DNA of 64,000 nt, from assembly GCF_014268505.2 (NCBI RefSeq), contig NZ_JABWQP020000014.1, forward strand, positions 54,441 to 118,440, given 5' to 3'. The stretch comes from Pseudomonas khorasanensis (GTDB taxonomy: Bacteria; Pseudomonadota; Gammaproteobacteria; Pseudomonadales; Pseudomonadaceae). The notes under the pieces were generated by a model. The model did no database searches, was not told where the DNA came from, and saw nothing but the letters and a program-made list of their open reading frames with translations. Shown one piece after another: positions 1 through 7,935 of the stretch. A program made the translations under genes and the position numbers. How positions within the stretch are numbered: position 1 is the stretch's first letter; every line of letters starts with the position of its first letter.

Positions 1-146
1 ATGGCACAGTGACTCCAGACTTCGATACCGTCGAAGTAGGCCTTCAATGACCGTTTATCCAAGCCGGCTTAACTTAATAGCATAATTGACAGTATTTCAG
101 ACAGAGACCGCCAGCCATCGGCCGGTCTGCCCGCAGCGAACATCCA

Positions 147-1055
147 TTGGCTCCATCCGTTATGTACGCCAGTCTCAAGTCAATCACCACATGGCCACCC
201 TCACGGGAAAACGCTCGCCGCTTCACACTCATCCTGTGCATCGCGGCAACGCTTGGCAGTCTGCTGGCCTACGCTTTTTCGGCGCGCGTCCCGCTGGGCT
301 TGCTGGGACTCGAAATAGCCGCCACCGCCTGCGTCTGGGTGCAATACCGGTTATCGCGCAAGTCGATCAAGTTCCAGCCGCAAGAATTGGCCGATCGACT
401 ATTGCAGGTTCAGGAAAACGAACGTCATCGCCTCAGCCGCGAATTGCACGACGATATCGGTCAGTTACTGACAGCCGCGAAGTTGCAAAGTGAGTGGCTC
501 AAGCGACGCCTGCCGGAAGATCTTCAGGAACACTGCACGGTGCTCTGCGACACGCTGGAGGAAACCCTCACCAAAGTGCGTGACGTCTCAGCCATCCTCA
601 ATCCGCGTCAATTGACCAGTCTGGGCCTTGAAGCGAGCTTGCGTGCGCACCTGCTCAAGACGCTGGCCAATACGTCGGTCAACTGGAGTCTCGACTGCCA
701 GCAACGACTCAATGGCATTCCCGAGGAAATGGCCGTGGCAGCGTTTCGCATCGCTCAGGAGGCTGTGACCAATATCTTGCGACACGCACAGGCAAAAAAT
801 CTGTTGATTCGGGTACAGCGTCTGCCGCAAGGTTTGACCCTGCTGATCAGCGATGACGGTCTTGGCTTCGCCCCGGCGGCCGACCCGGCAAGAGAAGGCC
901 AACGCGGCATGGCCGGCATGGCCGAGCGCATCGAACAACTCGGCGGCACGTTGAGCGTCGTCAGCGAGCCGGGCAAAGGCACTCGAATCGAAGCACTTTT
1001 CCCTTGGGCGCCTCGGGCACTCGAACGGGCCAGTACGAATAAGGTTATGCGTTGA
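147..1055 (+). CDS. NarX/DegS-type sensor histidine kinase
   Basis: Membrane sensor kinase of the HisKA_3/HATPase_c type that should autophosphorylate on His and pass phosphate to the regulator encoded next. Two hydrophobic stretches lie at about residues 26-45 and 48-66, with almost no periplasmic loop between them. The phosphorylation box RELHDDIGQ follows, with His at about 101, and then an ATPase domain with DDGLGF and GMAERI motifs ending near 290. The coding end overlaps the regulator by 4 bases (TTGA), which implies translational coupling. The start used is TTG at 147; ATG at 162 is an equally good choice and neither has a strong ribosome site. The signal sensed is unknown. Confidence 0.88.
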   Translation: MAPSVMYASLKSITTWPPSRENARRFTLILCIAATLGSLLAYAFSARVPLGLLGLEIAATACVWVQYRLSRKSIKFQPQELADRLLQVQENERHRLSRELHDDIGQLLTAAKLQSEWLKRRLPEDLQEHCTVLCDTLEETLTKVRDVSAILNPRQLTSLGLEASLRAHLLKTLANTSVNWSLDCQQRLNGIPEEMAVAAFRIAQEAVTNILRHAQAKNLLIRVQRLPQGLTLLISDDGLGFAPAADPAREGQRGMAGMAERIEQLGGTLSVVSEPGKGTRIEALFPWAPRALERASTNKVMR

Positions 1056-1711
1056 CTTGTAACTTACTTCTGGTGGATGACCACTCGCTGATCAGGGCCG
1101 GCGTACGCGCTCTGGTGCTGGATATTCCCGGTTACGCAGTTGTTGGCGAGGCCAATGACGGCTCACAGTTGCTCGAAATGGTCGAGCAACTGCGCCCTGA
1201 TATCGTGCTGCTGGATATCTCCATGAAAGAAACCGGCGGGCTGGAAGCGCTGCAACGCCTCAAACGCGTCCGCCCGCAAAGCAAAGTGCTGATTCTGTCG
1301 ATGCACACCGATCCGGCGCTGATCATGCAGGCGCTGGAATGCGGCGCTCATGGATACCTGCTCAAGGACACCACAGCCACTGAGCTTGAGCACGCGCTGG
1401 AGGCCCTGCGCAACAACGAGCGCTACTTGAGCCCGGCCATCGCCCACACGGTAATCACCCAGGCGCTGACCCGTAATCAGAAAAACCAGCCGGACGTTGC
1501 CGATTCACACAATCTGACGGCGCGACAGCTGGAGATCCTCAGGTTGATCGTACGGGGCAAGTCCACCCGGGAAATCGCCAATGGCCTGGGCTTGAGTGTC
1601 AAGACCGTTGAAACCCATCGCGCGCAAATCATGAAACGCCTGCAAATTTACGACGTAGCGGGGCTGGTGCTGTTCGCCGTACGCGAACAGATCATCAGCC
1701 TTGATGACTGA
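1052..1711 (+). CDS. LuxR/NarL-family response regulator
   Basis: Receiver domain (residues 1-120) with the acidic pair DD at 9-10, phospho-acceptor Asp55 in LLDISM and Lys at about 105, followed by a LuxR-type helix-turn-helix (about 150-210, LTARQLEILRLIVRGKS). It is the evident partner of the upstream kinase, whose stop codon it overlaps, and starts with TTG inside that overlap. Its 3' end overlaps the convergent yegS gene by 17 bases. The pair resembles NarXL/UhpAB/DegSU systems, but no target site can be recognised. Confidence 0.9.
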   Translation: MTCNLLLVDDHSLIRAGVRALVLDIPGYAVVGEANDGSQLLEMVEQLRPDIVLLDISMKETGGLEALQRLKRVRPQSKVLILSMHTDPALIMQALECGAHGYLLKDTTATELEHALEALRNNERYLSPAIAHTVITQALTRNQKNQPDVADSHNLTARQLEILRLIVRGKSTREIANGLGLSVKTVETHRAQIMKRLQIYDVAGLVLFAVREQIISLDD

Positions 1712-2612
1712 TCGCATCATTGCTCGACAACAGCGGCGAGTCCTTCGGCAGATGGACTCGCAACGCCGCGGGACGCGCCTCGAACCGCATGCTTTCGCCT
1801 TCCAGCGGCTCCCCGTCAAGATTGATGTAGAGCCCCTCCGCCACCTTGATTTCCACCCACGGCAAGCGGGTGCGGACGAACATGCTGTCGATGCCGAAAC
1901 CGTCGCTGAGCAGGTTCTTTAACGTGCCGACCAGTTCCTGAGGTGCCGGCAAAATGCTGATGTCCAGCAGCCCGTCATCGGCCAGCGCATGGGGACACAA
2001 GATATGCCCGCCACCCGCCTGGCGCCCGTTGCCGATGCCCAGCGCCAGCAGCTCGCCGCTCCAGTGAAAATCAGGCCCCTGCAGCTCGCCATAAGCGGCA
2101 TGCAGTTCGCTGAATCGGGACAGCCCGGTAAACAGATACGCGGCGCCGCCCAAAATCTTTTTCAAGTCTTCCGAGGTATTGGCAGTGACCTGGCTGCCGA
2201 ATCCGCCCGTGGCCATGTTCAGGAAGATCTGCCCACCCACGTCGCCCAGATCGATGGCTGAAGGTGAAACGTCGAGCAGTTCAAGGGCTTCGGCTGGCTC
2301 CAGCGAAACGCCGGCGGCGCGGGAAAAATCGTTGGCGGTGCCCAGCGGCAACAGTGCGAGACTGGCTTCGCGCGGGTGCAACGCAAGCGCTTCGGCAATG
2401 TCACGCAAGGTGCCGTCGCCGCCGCCGGCGATGATTTTCGTGTAACCGGCCGCCAACGCTTCCTCGACCAGACGCTGGGCGTCGCCGGCCTCCCAGGTCA
2501 ACCGGACAGCCAGCTCCCAGCCTTGCTCGCGCTTGGCTTCGACGGCTGCGCGAACATCCTCGTTGAGTGCCTGTTTGCCATGCAGAATCAACAGTGCCCG
2601 GCGCTCACTCAT
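1695..2612 (-). CDS. yegS: YegS-family lipid kinase
   Basis: Diacylglycerol-kinase-fold protein of 305 residues. The family phosphorylates lipids such as phosphatidylglycerol in vitro; the physiological substrate is unclear. The nucleotide-binding motif AGGGDGTLRDIAEAL is near residues 60-75 and LPLGTANDFSRA follows near 95. An in-frame ATG lies 54 bases further upstream, but the chosen ATG has GGAG 8 bases before it and begins the conserved MSERRALLILHGK. It stands alone, convergent with and overlapping the response regulator gene. Confidence 0.9.
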   Translation of the reverse strand: MSERRALLILHGKQALNEDVRAAVEAKREQGWELAVRLTWEAGDAQRLVEEALAAGYTKIIAGGGDGTLRDIAEALALHPREASLALLPLGTANDFSRAAGVSLEPAEALELLDVSPSAIDLGDVGGQIFLNMATGGFGSQVTANTSEDLKKILGGAAYLFTGLSRFSELHAAYGELQGPDFHWSGELLALGIGNGRQAGGGHILCPHALADDGLLDISILPAPQELVGTLKNLLSDGFGIDSMFVRTRLPWVEIKVAEGLYINLDGEPLEGESMRFEARPAALRVHLPKDSPLLSSNDAISHQG

Positions 2613-2763
2613 AAACGTCACTCCAAGAATTGAATCGGTTGAGACATCTTGACCACTGTGCATCACAAAATAGCCGCAGGAATTACAATTAATTCAGCCG
2701 TTATGGGCCGTCGTCCTACAGAGCTTGTATTTTTTCTTACGAAACAAGAGGAATCGGCTTAAT

Positions 2764-2787
2764 TGACCCGTTCAGGCCAATGGGTCA
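2764..2787. promoter_or_regulatory. Inverted repeat TGACCC-N12-GGGTCA in the yegS/XhlA-like gap
   Basis: The 343-base gap between yegS and the XhlA-like gene is AT-rich and holds no convincing gene. This perfect 6-base inverted repeat with a 12-base spacer is the only ordered element seen. It could be an operator, but no T-tract follows, so it is not a terminator. The assignment is weak. Confidence 0.25.
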
Positions 2788-2955
2788 CCGTGTGCCGGCA
2801 GCACTTACGATCAATCCAACAACACAAGGATGTGCCGGTAATGAACCCATACCCACGGATTTCTTTTAGTGAATCAAGAGATATAAAAGCCAGCAAGGGT
2901 GTAGCTGATACGGTCGGCGAGTACTTTCATGCAGAACCATGAAGCCAAGGCAACG

Positions 2956-3237
2956 ATGAGCCCGGTAGCCGCTCTTGGCGAGAGTCGTGCCAGCAAAAAA
3001 ACCGATTTCTGTCACAGCGCCAAGCCCACCGGAGAATTTGATATGGAATCCCGTGTCAGTGAGCTGGACACTCACTTCAAATACATGCGTCGCGACATGG
3101 ACGAAGTGTTGAATGATGTCCGAACGATCAAACACCGCCTGGCTTATTCGGCGGGAGCAACCGCTGTATTGCTGGGGTTGCTGGGATGGGTGGCCAACAG
3201 CCGACTCGACCACCTGGTGACACTGATCAGCAACTAA
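2956..3237 (+). CDS. Small XhlA/hemolysin-like membrane protein
   Basis: Protein of 93 residues whose C-terminal part has the XhlA (hemolysin/holin-associated) layout. A short amphipathic coiled-coil (ESRVSELDTHFKYMRRDMDE) is followed by one transmembrane helix (about 65-83) and a short tail. XhlA proteins work with phage-type holins, but no phage gene is nearby, so this looks like a chromosomal relative of unknown role. ATG 2956 has AAGG 5-6 bases upstream. ATG 3043, preceded by GGAG at 8 bases, would give a 64-residue form containing all of the recognisable domain, so the start is uncertain. Confidence 0.6.
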   Translation: MSPVAALGESRASKKTDFCHSAKPTGEFDMESRVSELDTHFKYMRRDMDEVLNDVRTIKHRLAYSAGATAVLLGLLGWVANSRLDHLVTLISN

Positions 3238-3296
3238 CCGAATGCATGACTGCACGCGTCGCCTGCAACAGCCGACGCGTGCATTTGCGAAGCGGG

Positions 3297-4523
3297 CTAA
3301 CCCAGCAGCTCACTCAGCGCAATGAAACTCACTTCATCGCCTTCGATCAGCGTACTGCCCTCTCGCACTTCCACCAGTCCGTCCGCCCACGCAGCGCTGC
3401 GCAGCACACCCGAACTCTGGTTGCGGTAAATGATTGCCCGCCCCTGCTCGAGACGCCCACGCAAGTATTCGCGACGACTGCCGGCCACCGGCCAGACGAA
3501 GCCCGCCGGCACGGCAAACCTGAGTGGCTCGACGGCCTCGACACCCAGACGTCGCAACAGATAAGGCCGTGTCAGCAAGGCGAACGTCACCAGCGTAGAA
3601 GCGGGATTGCCAGGCAAGCCGATGACCGGCACGTTGCGAAAGTGACCGAACGTCAACGGCTTGCCAGGCTTGATGGCCAGCTTCCAGAGCGCCAGTTCGC
3701 CCTCTTCGCGCAACGCAATGCCGAGGAAATCCGCTTCACCGACCGAGACACCGCCGGTAGAAAGAATCAGATCGACCTTCTGCAATTCGCCCAGCCGGCT
3801 GCGCGTCGCGTCCAGATCATCCGGCAGGATTCCTGCATCAATCACTTCACACCCCAGACGCTGCAGCCAGCTGCACAATACAACGCGATTGCTGTTGTAT
3901 ATCTGCCCCGGCCCCAAGGCTTGCCCTGGCTCAACCAGTTCATCCCCGGTGGACAAAACCGCCACGCGCGGCTTGCGCACTACGTTCAGAGCGGCACAGC
4001 CCAATGACGCGGCCAGGCCCTGCTCAATTGGTCCCAACCGGGTCCCCGCTTGCAGAACCACTTCGCCGACCGTGGTTTCCTGGCCTTGCGGACGAATGTG
4101 CTGACCTGCCCTCATCGGCTCGGTGAAACGCACACGGCCATCAGCCTGAACCTCTACGTTCTCCTGCATCTCGACACAATCAGCGCCAGCCGGCAGCGGT
4201 GCGCCAGTGAAAATGCGCGCGCAGGTACCGGGTTCCAAAGGCGCTGGCGACTGGCCGGCAAACACCTTCTGGCTGACAGGCAACGGCTCGCCTTCCCAGT
4301 CAGGCAGGTTCAAGGCATAGCCGTCCATCGCGCTGTTAGGCCACGGCGGCAGATCGAGCGTCGAGACCAGGTCTTGCGCCAATACGCGCCCTTCGACTTG
4401 AGCCAGCGGCAAGTACTCACATTCGACAATGCGCGACGCATCGGCCATTTCAAGCAAACGCTCAAGTGCCGCTTCGACGGGCATCAAGCTACCGGTTTTA
4501 CCCGGCTTACCCACGGGATTCAC
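3297..4523 (-). CDS. moeA: Molybdopterin molybdenumtransferase MoeA
   Basis: Inserts molybdate into adenylylated molybdopterin, the last common step of molybdenum cofactor synthesis. The 408-residue length is right for the family. Typical segments are PWPNSAMDGYALN (about 60-75), GAPLPAGADCVEMQE, the MoCF-fold motifs LSTGDELVEPG and LSTGGVSVGEAD, and GLPGNPAS near 305. It starts with GTG inside the end of moaB (17-base overlap), so the two are one operon transcribed moaB-moeA. Confidence 0.96.
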   Translation of the reverse strand: MNPVGKPGKTGSLMPVEAALERLLEMADASRIVECEYLPLAQVEGRVLAQDLVSTLDLPPWPNSAMDGYALNLPDWEGEPLPVSQKVFAGQSPAPLEPGTCARIFTGAPLPAGADCVEMQENVEVQADGRVRFTEPMRAGQHIRPQGQETTVGEVVLQAGTRLGPIEQGLAASLGCAALNVVRKPRVAVLSTGDELVEPGQALGPGQIYNSNRVVLCSWLQRLGCEVIDAGILPDDLDATRSRLGELQKVDLILSTGGVSVGEADFLGIALREEGELALWKLAIKPGKPLTFGHFRNVPVIGLPGNPASTLVTFALLTRPYLLRRLGVEAVEPLRFAVPAGFVWPVAGSRREYLRGRLEQGRAIIYRNQSSGVLRSAAWADGLVEVREGSTLIEGDEVSFIALSELLG

Positions 4524-5046
4524 AAGGTGCCGCCTGCTTCAAATGAGTAACGAAGTTGCACGGACGATGACGGGCGTCCAGCTGCTCCGCGAGGATGCCG
4601 TCCCACCCGGTGCGCACCGCGTTGGTCGAACCCGGCAGGCAGCACACCAGCGTGCCGTTGGCCAAGCCTGCCAGTGCTCGGGACTGCACGGTCGACGTGC
4701 CGATGTCGGCCACGGAAATCTGGCGGAACAACTCACCGAACCCGTCGACCTGTTTGTCGAGCAGGCACGCCACCGCTTCGGGGGTGCTGTCGCGCCCGGT
4801 GAAACCGGTGCCGCCAGTGATCAGCACGACCTGAACCACATCCTCGGCAATCCAGTTGGCAACTTGCGCGCGAATTTTATAAAGATCATCTTTGAGCAGC
4901 ACACGTTCAGCCAGCGCATGGCCCGCTGCAGTCAGACGATCGACGAAGACTTGGCCGGAGGTGTCGGTTTCCAGCGTTCGGGTGTCGCTGACAGTCAGCA
5001 CCGCGATATTAAGCGGCACGAAAGGTACATCAGCCTTGGCTTTCAT
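4507..5046 (-). CDS. moaB: Molybdenum cofactor biosynthesis protein MoaB
   Basis: MoaB/Mog-family protein (179 residues) that acts on molybdopterin, probably by adenylylation. MoCF-fold motifs are visible: NIAVLTVSDTRTLETDTSG near the N-terminus and LITGGTGFTGRDSTPEA at about 95-110, holding the GGTG nucleotide-binding loop. It leads the moaB-moeA operon and is divergent from mobA across an 81-base gap, so the cofactor genes probably share one promoter region. Confidence 0.95.
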   Translation of the reverse strand: MKAKADVPFVPLNIAVLTVSDTRTLETDTSGQVFVDRLTAAGHALAERVLLKDDLYKIRAQVANWIAEDVVQVVLITGGTGFTGRDSTPEAVACLLDKQVDGFGELFRQISVADIGTSTVQSRALAGLANGTLVCCLPGSTNAVRTGWDGILAEQLDARHRPCNFVTHLKQAAPCESRG

Positions 5047-5127
5047 AGGCTCTTCCAGTTGTAGGGGAAACAGCCCGGTGTTATATCACAGCGGCTCATT
5101 TTTCCGCCGCCCCACTGGAGACTCGTC

Positions 5128-5730
5128 ATGCCGTTTAATACCCGGTTGCCACCCTGCTCGGTTCTGCTTCTGGCAGGCGGACGCGGCCAACGGATGGGGG
5201 GGCAGGACAAAGGTCTTATCGAGTGGCAGGGCGAGCCATTGATTGCTCATCTGCAGCGCAAGGTGCGGTTGCTGACCGATGACTTGATCATTTCCTGCAA
5301 CCGTAATCGCGAGCGTTATGCCGCGTTCGCCGATCAACTGGTCACAGATGACGAAAGCGACTTTCCGGGCCCCTTGGCCGGTATCCGCGCCGGCCTGAAA
5401 GCCGCGCGCCACTTGCACCTGCTGGTGTTGCCATGCGATGTCCCGGGAATTGACGAAGCGTTACTGGAAAACATGCTCCAGTGTGCCGATCAGCAACGTG
5501 AAAAACCTTTAATGATCCGTCATGGTGATCATTGGGAACCTTTGCTGTGCGTGATTCCGGTAGCGCTTCTGCCGGCATTCGAAACGGCCTGGGCTGACGG
5601 TGAACGCAGCCCGGGCCGTGTGATGCGCAGTCTCGGCGCCAGTGCATTGCAGTGCCCCGACAACGACCCGCGCCTGGCGAATCTCAACACCCCGCAATTG
5701 TTAAATCTGCACAACACTGTGTCAGACTGA
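5128..5730 (+). CDS. mobA: Molybdenum cofactor guanylyltransferase MobA
   Basis: Transfers GMP from GTP to Mo-molybdopterin to make the bis-MGD cofactor of DMSO-reductase-family enzymes. The N-terminal nucleotidyltransferase signature LLAGGRGQRMGGQDKGL is at about residues 11-27, followed by Asp-rich metal-binding LPCDVPG near 107. At 200 residues it is of normal length. GGAG lies 7 bases before the ATG. It is divergent from moaB-moeA, with which it forms a cofactor-synthesis cluster. Confidence 0.95.
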   Translation: MPFNTRLPPCSVLLLAGGRGQRMGGQDKGLIEWQGEPLIAHLQRKVRLLTDDLIISCNRNRERYAAFADQLVTDDESDFPGPLAGIRAGLKAARHLHLLVLPCDVPGIDEALLENMLQCADQQREKPLMIRHGDHWEPLLCVIPVALLPAFETAWADGERSPGRVMRSLGASALQCPDNDPRLANLNTPQLLNLHNTVSD

Positions 5731-5733
5731 CAC
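5719..5733. promoter_or_regulatory. Palindrome GTGTCAGACTGACAC at the end of mobA
   Basis: Perfect 6-3-6 inverted repeat spanning the mobA stop codon, 75 bases before the lipoprotein gene. It may be an operator for that gene or a chance feature. No T-run follows. Confidence 0.25.
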
Positions 5734-5807
5734 TATCAAGGAACTCTCACGCCTTGTTTACGTCTCAAGCTCAGTAACCAGAAGATTTCCCATTCGGAGA
5801 CACACTC

Positions 5808-6029
5808 ATGACTCAACGGACCCTCGCCACTTTCATGCTCGCACTGGGCCTGGCCACCCTCGCGGGTTGCTCCTCGCCGACAGTGATCACCTTGAATGAC
5901 GGTCGCGAAATCCAGGCCGTCGACACCCCGAAGTACGATGACGATTCGGGCTTCTACGAGTTCCAGCAGCTTGACGGCAAAGAAACCCGCATCAACAAGG
6001 ATCAGGTTCGTACCGTTAAAGAGCTGTAA
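5808..6029 (+). CDS. YgdI/YgdR-family outer membrane lipoprotein
   Basis: Lipoprotein of 73 residues. The lipobox LAGC places the lipidated Cys at 21, and Ser at the next position points to the outer membrane. The mature part is a small SH3-like beta domain (VITLNDGREIQAVDTPKYDD) shared with E. coli YgdI/YgdR, whose role is unknown. It stands alone between mobA and a strong terminator. Confidence 0.9.
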   Translation: MTQRTLATFMLALGLATLAGCSSPTVITLNDGREIQAVDTPKYDDDSGFYEFQQLDGKETRINKDQVRTVKEL

Positions 6030-6052
6030 GCTCTGGGTAACTACCGGATACG

Positions 6053-6082
6053 AAAAAGCCCGCATTGATATGCGGGCTTTTT
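6053..6082 (+). terminator. Rho-independent terminator after the YgdI/YgdR gene
   Basis: Stem GCCCGCA/TGCGGGC with an A-run before and a T-run after, starting 24 bases past the stop codon. Its symmetry lets it also serve the minus-strand pseudouridine synthase gene that ends at 6111. Confidence 0.9.
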
Positions 6083-6110
6083 CATGGGCGCTCGGAAAGT
6101 GAATTCACCT

Positions 6111-7001
6111 TCACCAGTGCAGGGTGATCAGGCTCTCGAACTCTCGGGCCTCACCGGTCACCGGGTCGATGAATCGCAGACCCTGCGCGAGCAGCTTCAA
6201 CGGATTGGCGTAGTCATCTTCGACATCCTTCAGCACGGTCGGGTAAAACGGATCATTGCAGATACTCGCTCCCAACGCTGTCATGTGCACACGCAGCTGA
6301 TGTTTCTTGCCAGTTACCGGAAACAGGCCATAGCGCCAAAGATCGCCGTTCTTCTCCCGCACTTCCACCGCCGTTTCGGTGTTGCTGACACCCGGCCCCT
6401 CCTGCATGCGGAAAAAGGGTTCGCCGTCGACCAGGCGGCTCTTGTGCACCAGGGGAAAATTCACCTCAGGCAGCGCCGGGGCGATCGCTTCGTAGCGTTT
6501 ATCAATCTGCCGCGTCGGAAACAATGACTGGTAGGCCGAACGGGTTTGCGGATTCGCCGAAAAAATCACCAGCCCCGCCGTGTGCCGATCAATGCGGTGC
6601 AGCGGCACCAGATGCGGATTGTCCAGCCGACGGATCAGTCGGCGCAGCAACGTCTGTTCGACATATTCCCCGGCCGGCGTCACCGGCAGAAAGTGAGGCT
6701 TGTCGGCTACCACCAGATGTTCATCGGCATAAAGAATCGACTCGACCACCGGAATCGGTTTTTCGTCCGGCACTTCGCGAAAATAATGGATGCGAAGGCC
6801 TTCCTTGTAGGGCAAATCCAGCGTAATCGGTTGGCCTTGAGCATCCAGCACTCGCCCGCGAGCGATCCGGTCGAGCCACTGTTCCCGCTTGATGGCATGG
6901 AAATGCTCGCACAGGCAATCGAAAACCGTCAGCCACGGACCGGGCGGCAAGTACAACGTGCTGGCCTGATTTTGCGCAGCGTTAAAGCTAGATGTGGACA
7001 T
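6111..7001 (-). CDS. RluA-family RNA pseudouridine synthase
   Basis: Isomerises uridine to pseudouridine in rRNA and/or tRNA. The catalytic motif HRIDRHTAGL, with its Asp, is near residue 137-146; the family norm is HRLDxxTSG. The later KKHQLRVHM motif is near 228. The N-terminal 90 residues have the S4-like look of larger family members. The position modified cannot be read from the sequence; RluA (23S U746/tRNA U32) is the nearest named relative. Confidence 0.85.
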   Translation of the reverse strand: MSTSSFNAAQNQASTLYLPPGPWLTVFDCLCEHFHAIKREQWLDRIARGRVLDAQGQPITLDLPYKEGLRIHYFREVPDEKPIPVVESILYADEHLVVADKPHFLPVTPAGEYVEQTLLRRLIRRLDNPHLVPLHRIDRHTAGLVIFSANPQTRSAYQSLFPTRQIDKRYEAIAPALPEVNFPLVHKSRLVDGEPFFRMQEGPGVSNTETAVEVREKNGDLWRYGLFPVTGKKHQLRVHMTALGASICNDPFYPTVLKDVEDDYANPLKLLAQGLRFIDPVTGEAREFESLITLHW

Positions 7002-7069
7002 TCAAATACAGATCCTCAATGCAGGTCGGCATTATCCAGCACGAAGACAAAGCCACCTAGCGCGGATTC

Positions 7070-7387
7070 TCAAGCAGGAATCGATTTGAGTGCTGCTGCA
7101 TCCGTGAACTCCTTCAACCAGCGCAACACATCGACCGCCTCCCAGCGTCCCGGATCATACAAGGCGTACAGCAAGCCCTGATAACCGACAACGTCCAGTT
7201 GCCTGTGATAGCCGGCCCGCTGAAACAGGGCTTCGATCTCGGCGAAGCACGTATTGAAATGCAGCTTGTTGAACGGCGTCTTGCCTTCCGTGACCAGCCC
7301 GTCCAGGCGCAATTCGAGGACGGCCTCGCGCACCACGTCGACCGACATCCGGTTCACGCTGCTCTTCAACTGTTCGACATTGACCAC
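7070..7387 (-). CDS. Conserved hypothetical protein, probably SOS-regulated
   Basis: Protein of 105 residues that I cannot place in a family. It has an all-alpha look, with a charged N-terminal part and an aromatic middle (HRQLDVVGYQGLLYALYDPG) that seems strongly constrained, and no signal peptide or membrane segment. The GTG start has GAGGGA 8 bases upstream. The promoter carries a near-consensus LexA operator overlapping the -10 box, so DNA-damage induction is likely. Several uncharacterised small genes are known in the Pseudomonas LexA regulon and this may be one of them; that link is from memory. Confidence 0.75.
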   Translation of the reverse strand: MVNVEQLKSSVNRMSVDVVREAVLELRLDGLVTEGKTPFNKLHFNTCFAEIEALFQRAGYHRQLDVVGYQGLLYALYDPGRWEAVDVLRWLKEFTDAAALKSIPA

Positions 7388-7410
7388 GGTTCATCCCTCT
7401 GACTCGATTG

Positions 7411-7452
7411 CTGTATGGACATACAGTAACCGAAGAGATCAGCGAGTGCCAA
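7411..7452 (-). promoter_or_regulatory. Promoter with LexA (SOS) box
   Basis: CTGTATGGACATACAG at 7411-7426 fits the LexA rule CTG-N10-CAG with mirrored TAT/ATA flanks. On the minus strand it overlaps a -10 element TACTGT (7423-7428), 18 bases from a -35 TTGGCA (7447-7452). Repressor bound here would block the promoter of the 105-residue gene, whose start is 24 bases downstream. Confidence 0.75.
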
Positions 7453-7500
7453 CGCAAGGATGTGTTGCTGCGACCAGCGGGTGAACCAAGGCAATCCCCA

Positions 7501-7737
7501 TCAGCGTAAAAACGCCGCAATTTGATCAGCATCGAAAGGCCAATCCAGCTCCGCGCCGGTGTCGACACGGCGCAGCACCGGGATGCGCAAGCTGTAGGCA
7601 TCGTACGAGCATTGGTCTTCGGCAATGTCCACCAGTTCGACCAGCAAACCATGCTCGACGAAAGGCATCAGCTCGGCTTCCGCGACTTCACACAGATGAC
7701 ACCCCAGGGTGCCGAACAACTGGCATTCAGACGACAT
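7501..7737 (-). CDS. Glutaredoxin-family protein (DUF836)
   Basis: Small thioredoxin-fold protein of 78 residues with the redox pair CHLC in FGTLGCHLCEVAEAEL at about residues 8-23 and the cis-proline segment RIPVLRR near 51. This short family is widespread in gammaproteobacteria and is presumed to be a thiol oxidoreductase, but its partners are not established. It is a single gene divergent from the cation/proton antiporter gene. Confidence 0.85.
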   Translation of the reverse strand: MSSECQLFGTLGCHLCEVAEAELMPFVEHGLLVELVDIAEDQCSYDAYSLRIPVLRRVDTGAELDWPFDADQIAAFLR

Positions 7738-7935
7738 GATGGCTTGACCAAAAAATGACTCGAGCCCATTTTAGGACGCCCCGGAATCGCCGTCGACCCG
7801 TTGCCGTCCGGACGGCGCAAAGCCCCTGAGTAAAACCCTGACTCAAATCATTTCGCGCGAATTCCAATTGCGCCATCCTCCAGGACTTTTAGCCTCTACG
7901 CTTGAGAGGCCAACGCCCAGACAGCGGAGTGTCCC

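Noticed and set aside
1..146. Possible gene end or promoter at the left edge
   Set aside because: TTGACA occurs at 86-91 but no -10 follows at proper spacing, and no coding signal is visible on either strand.
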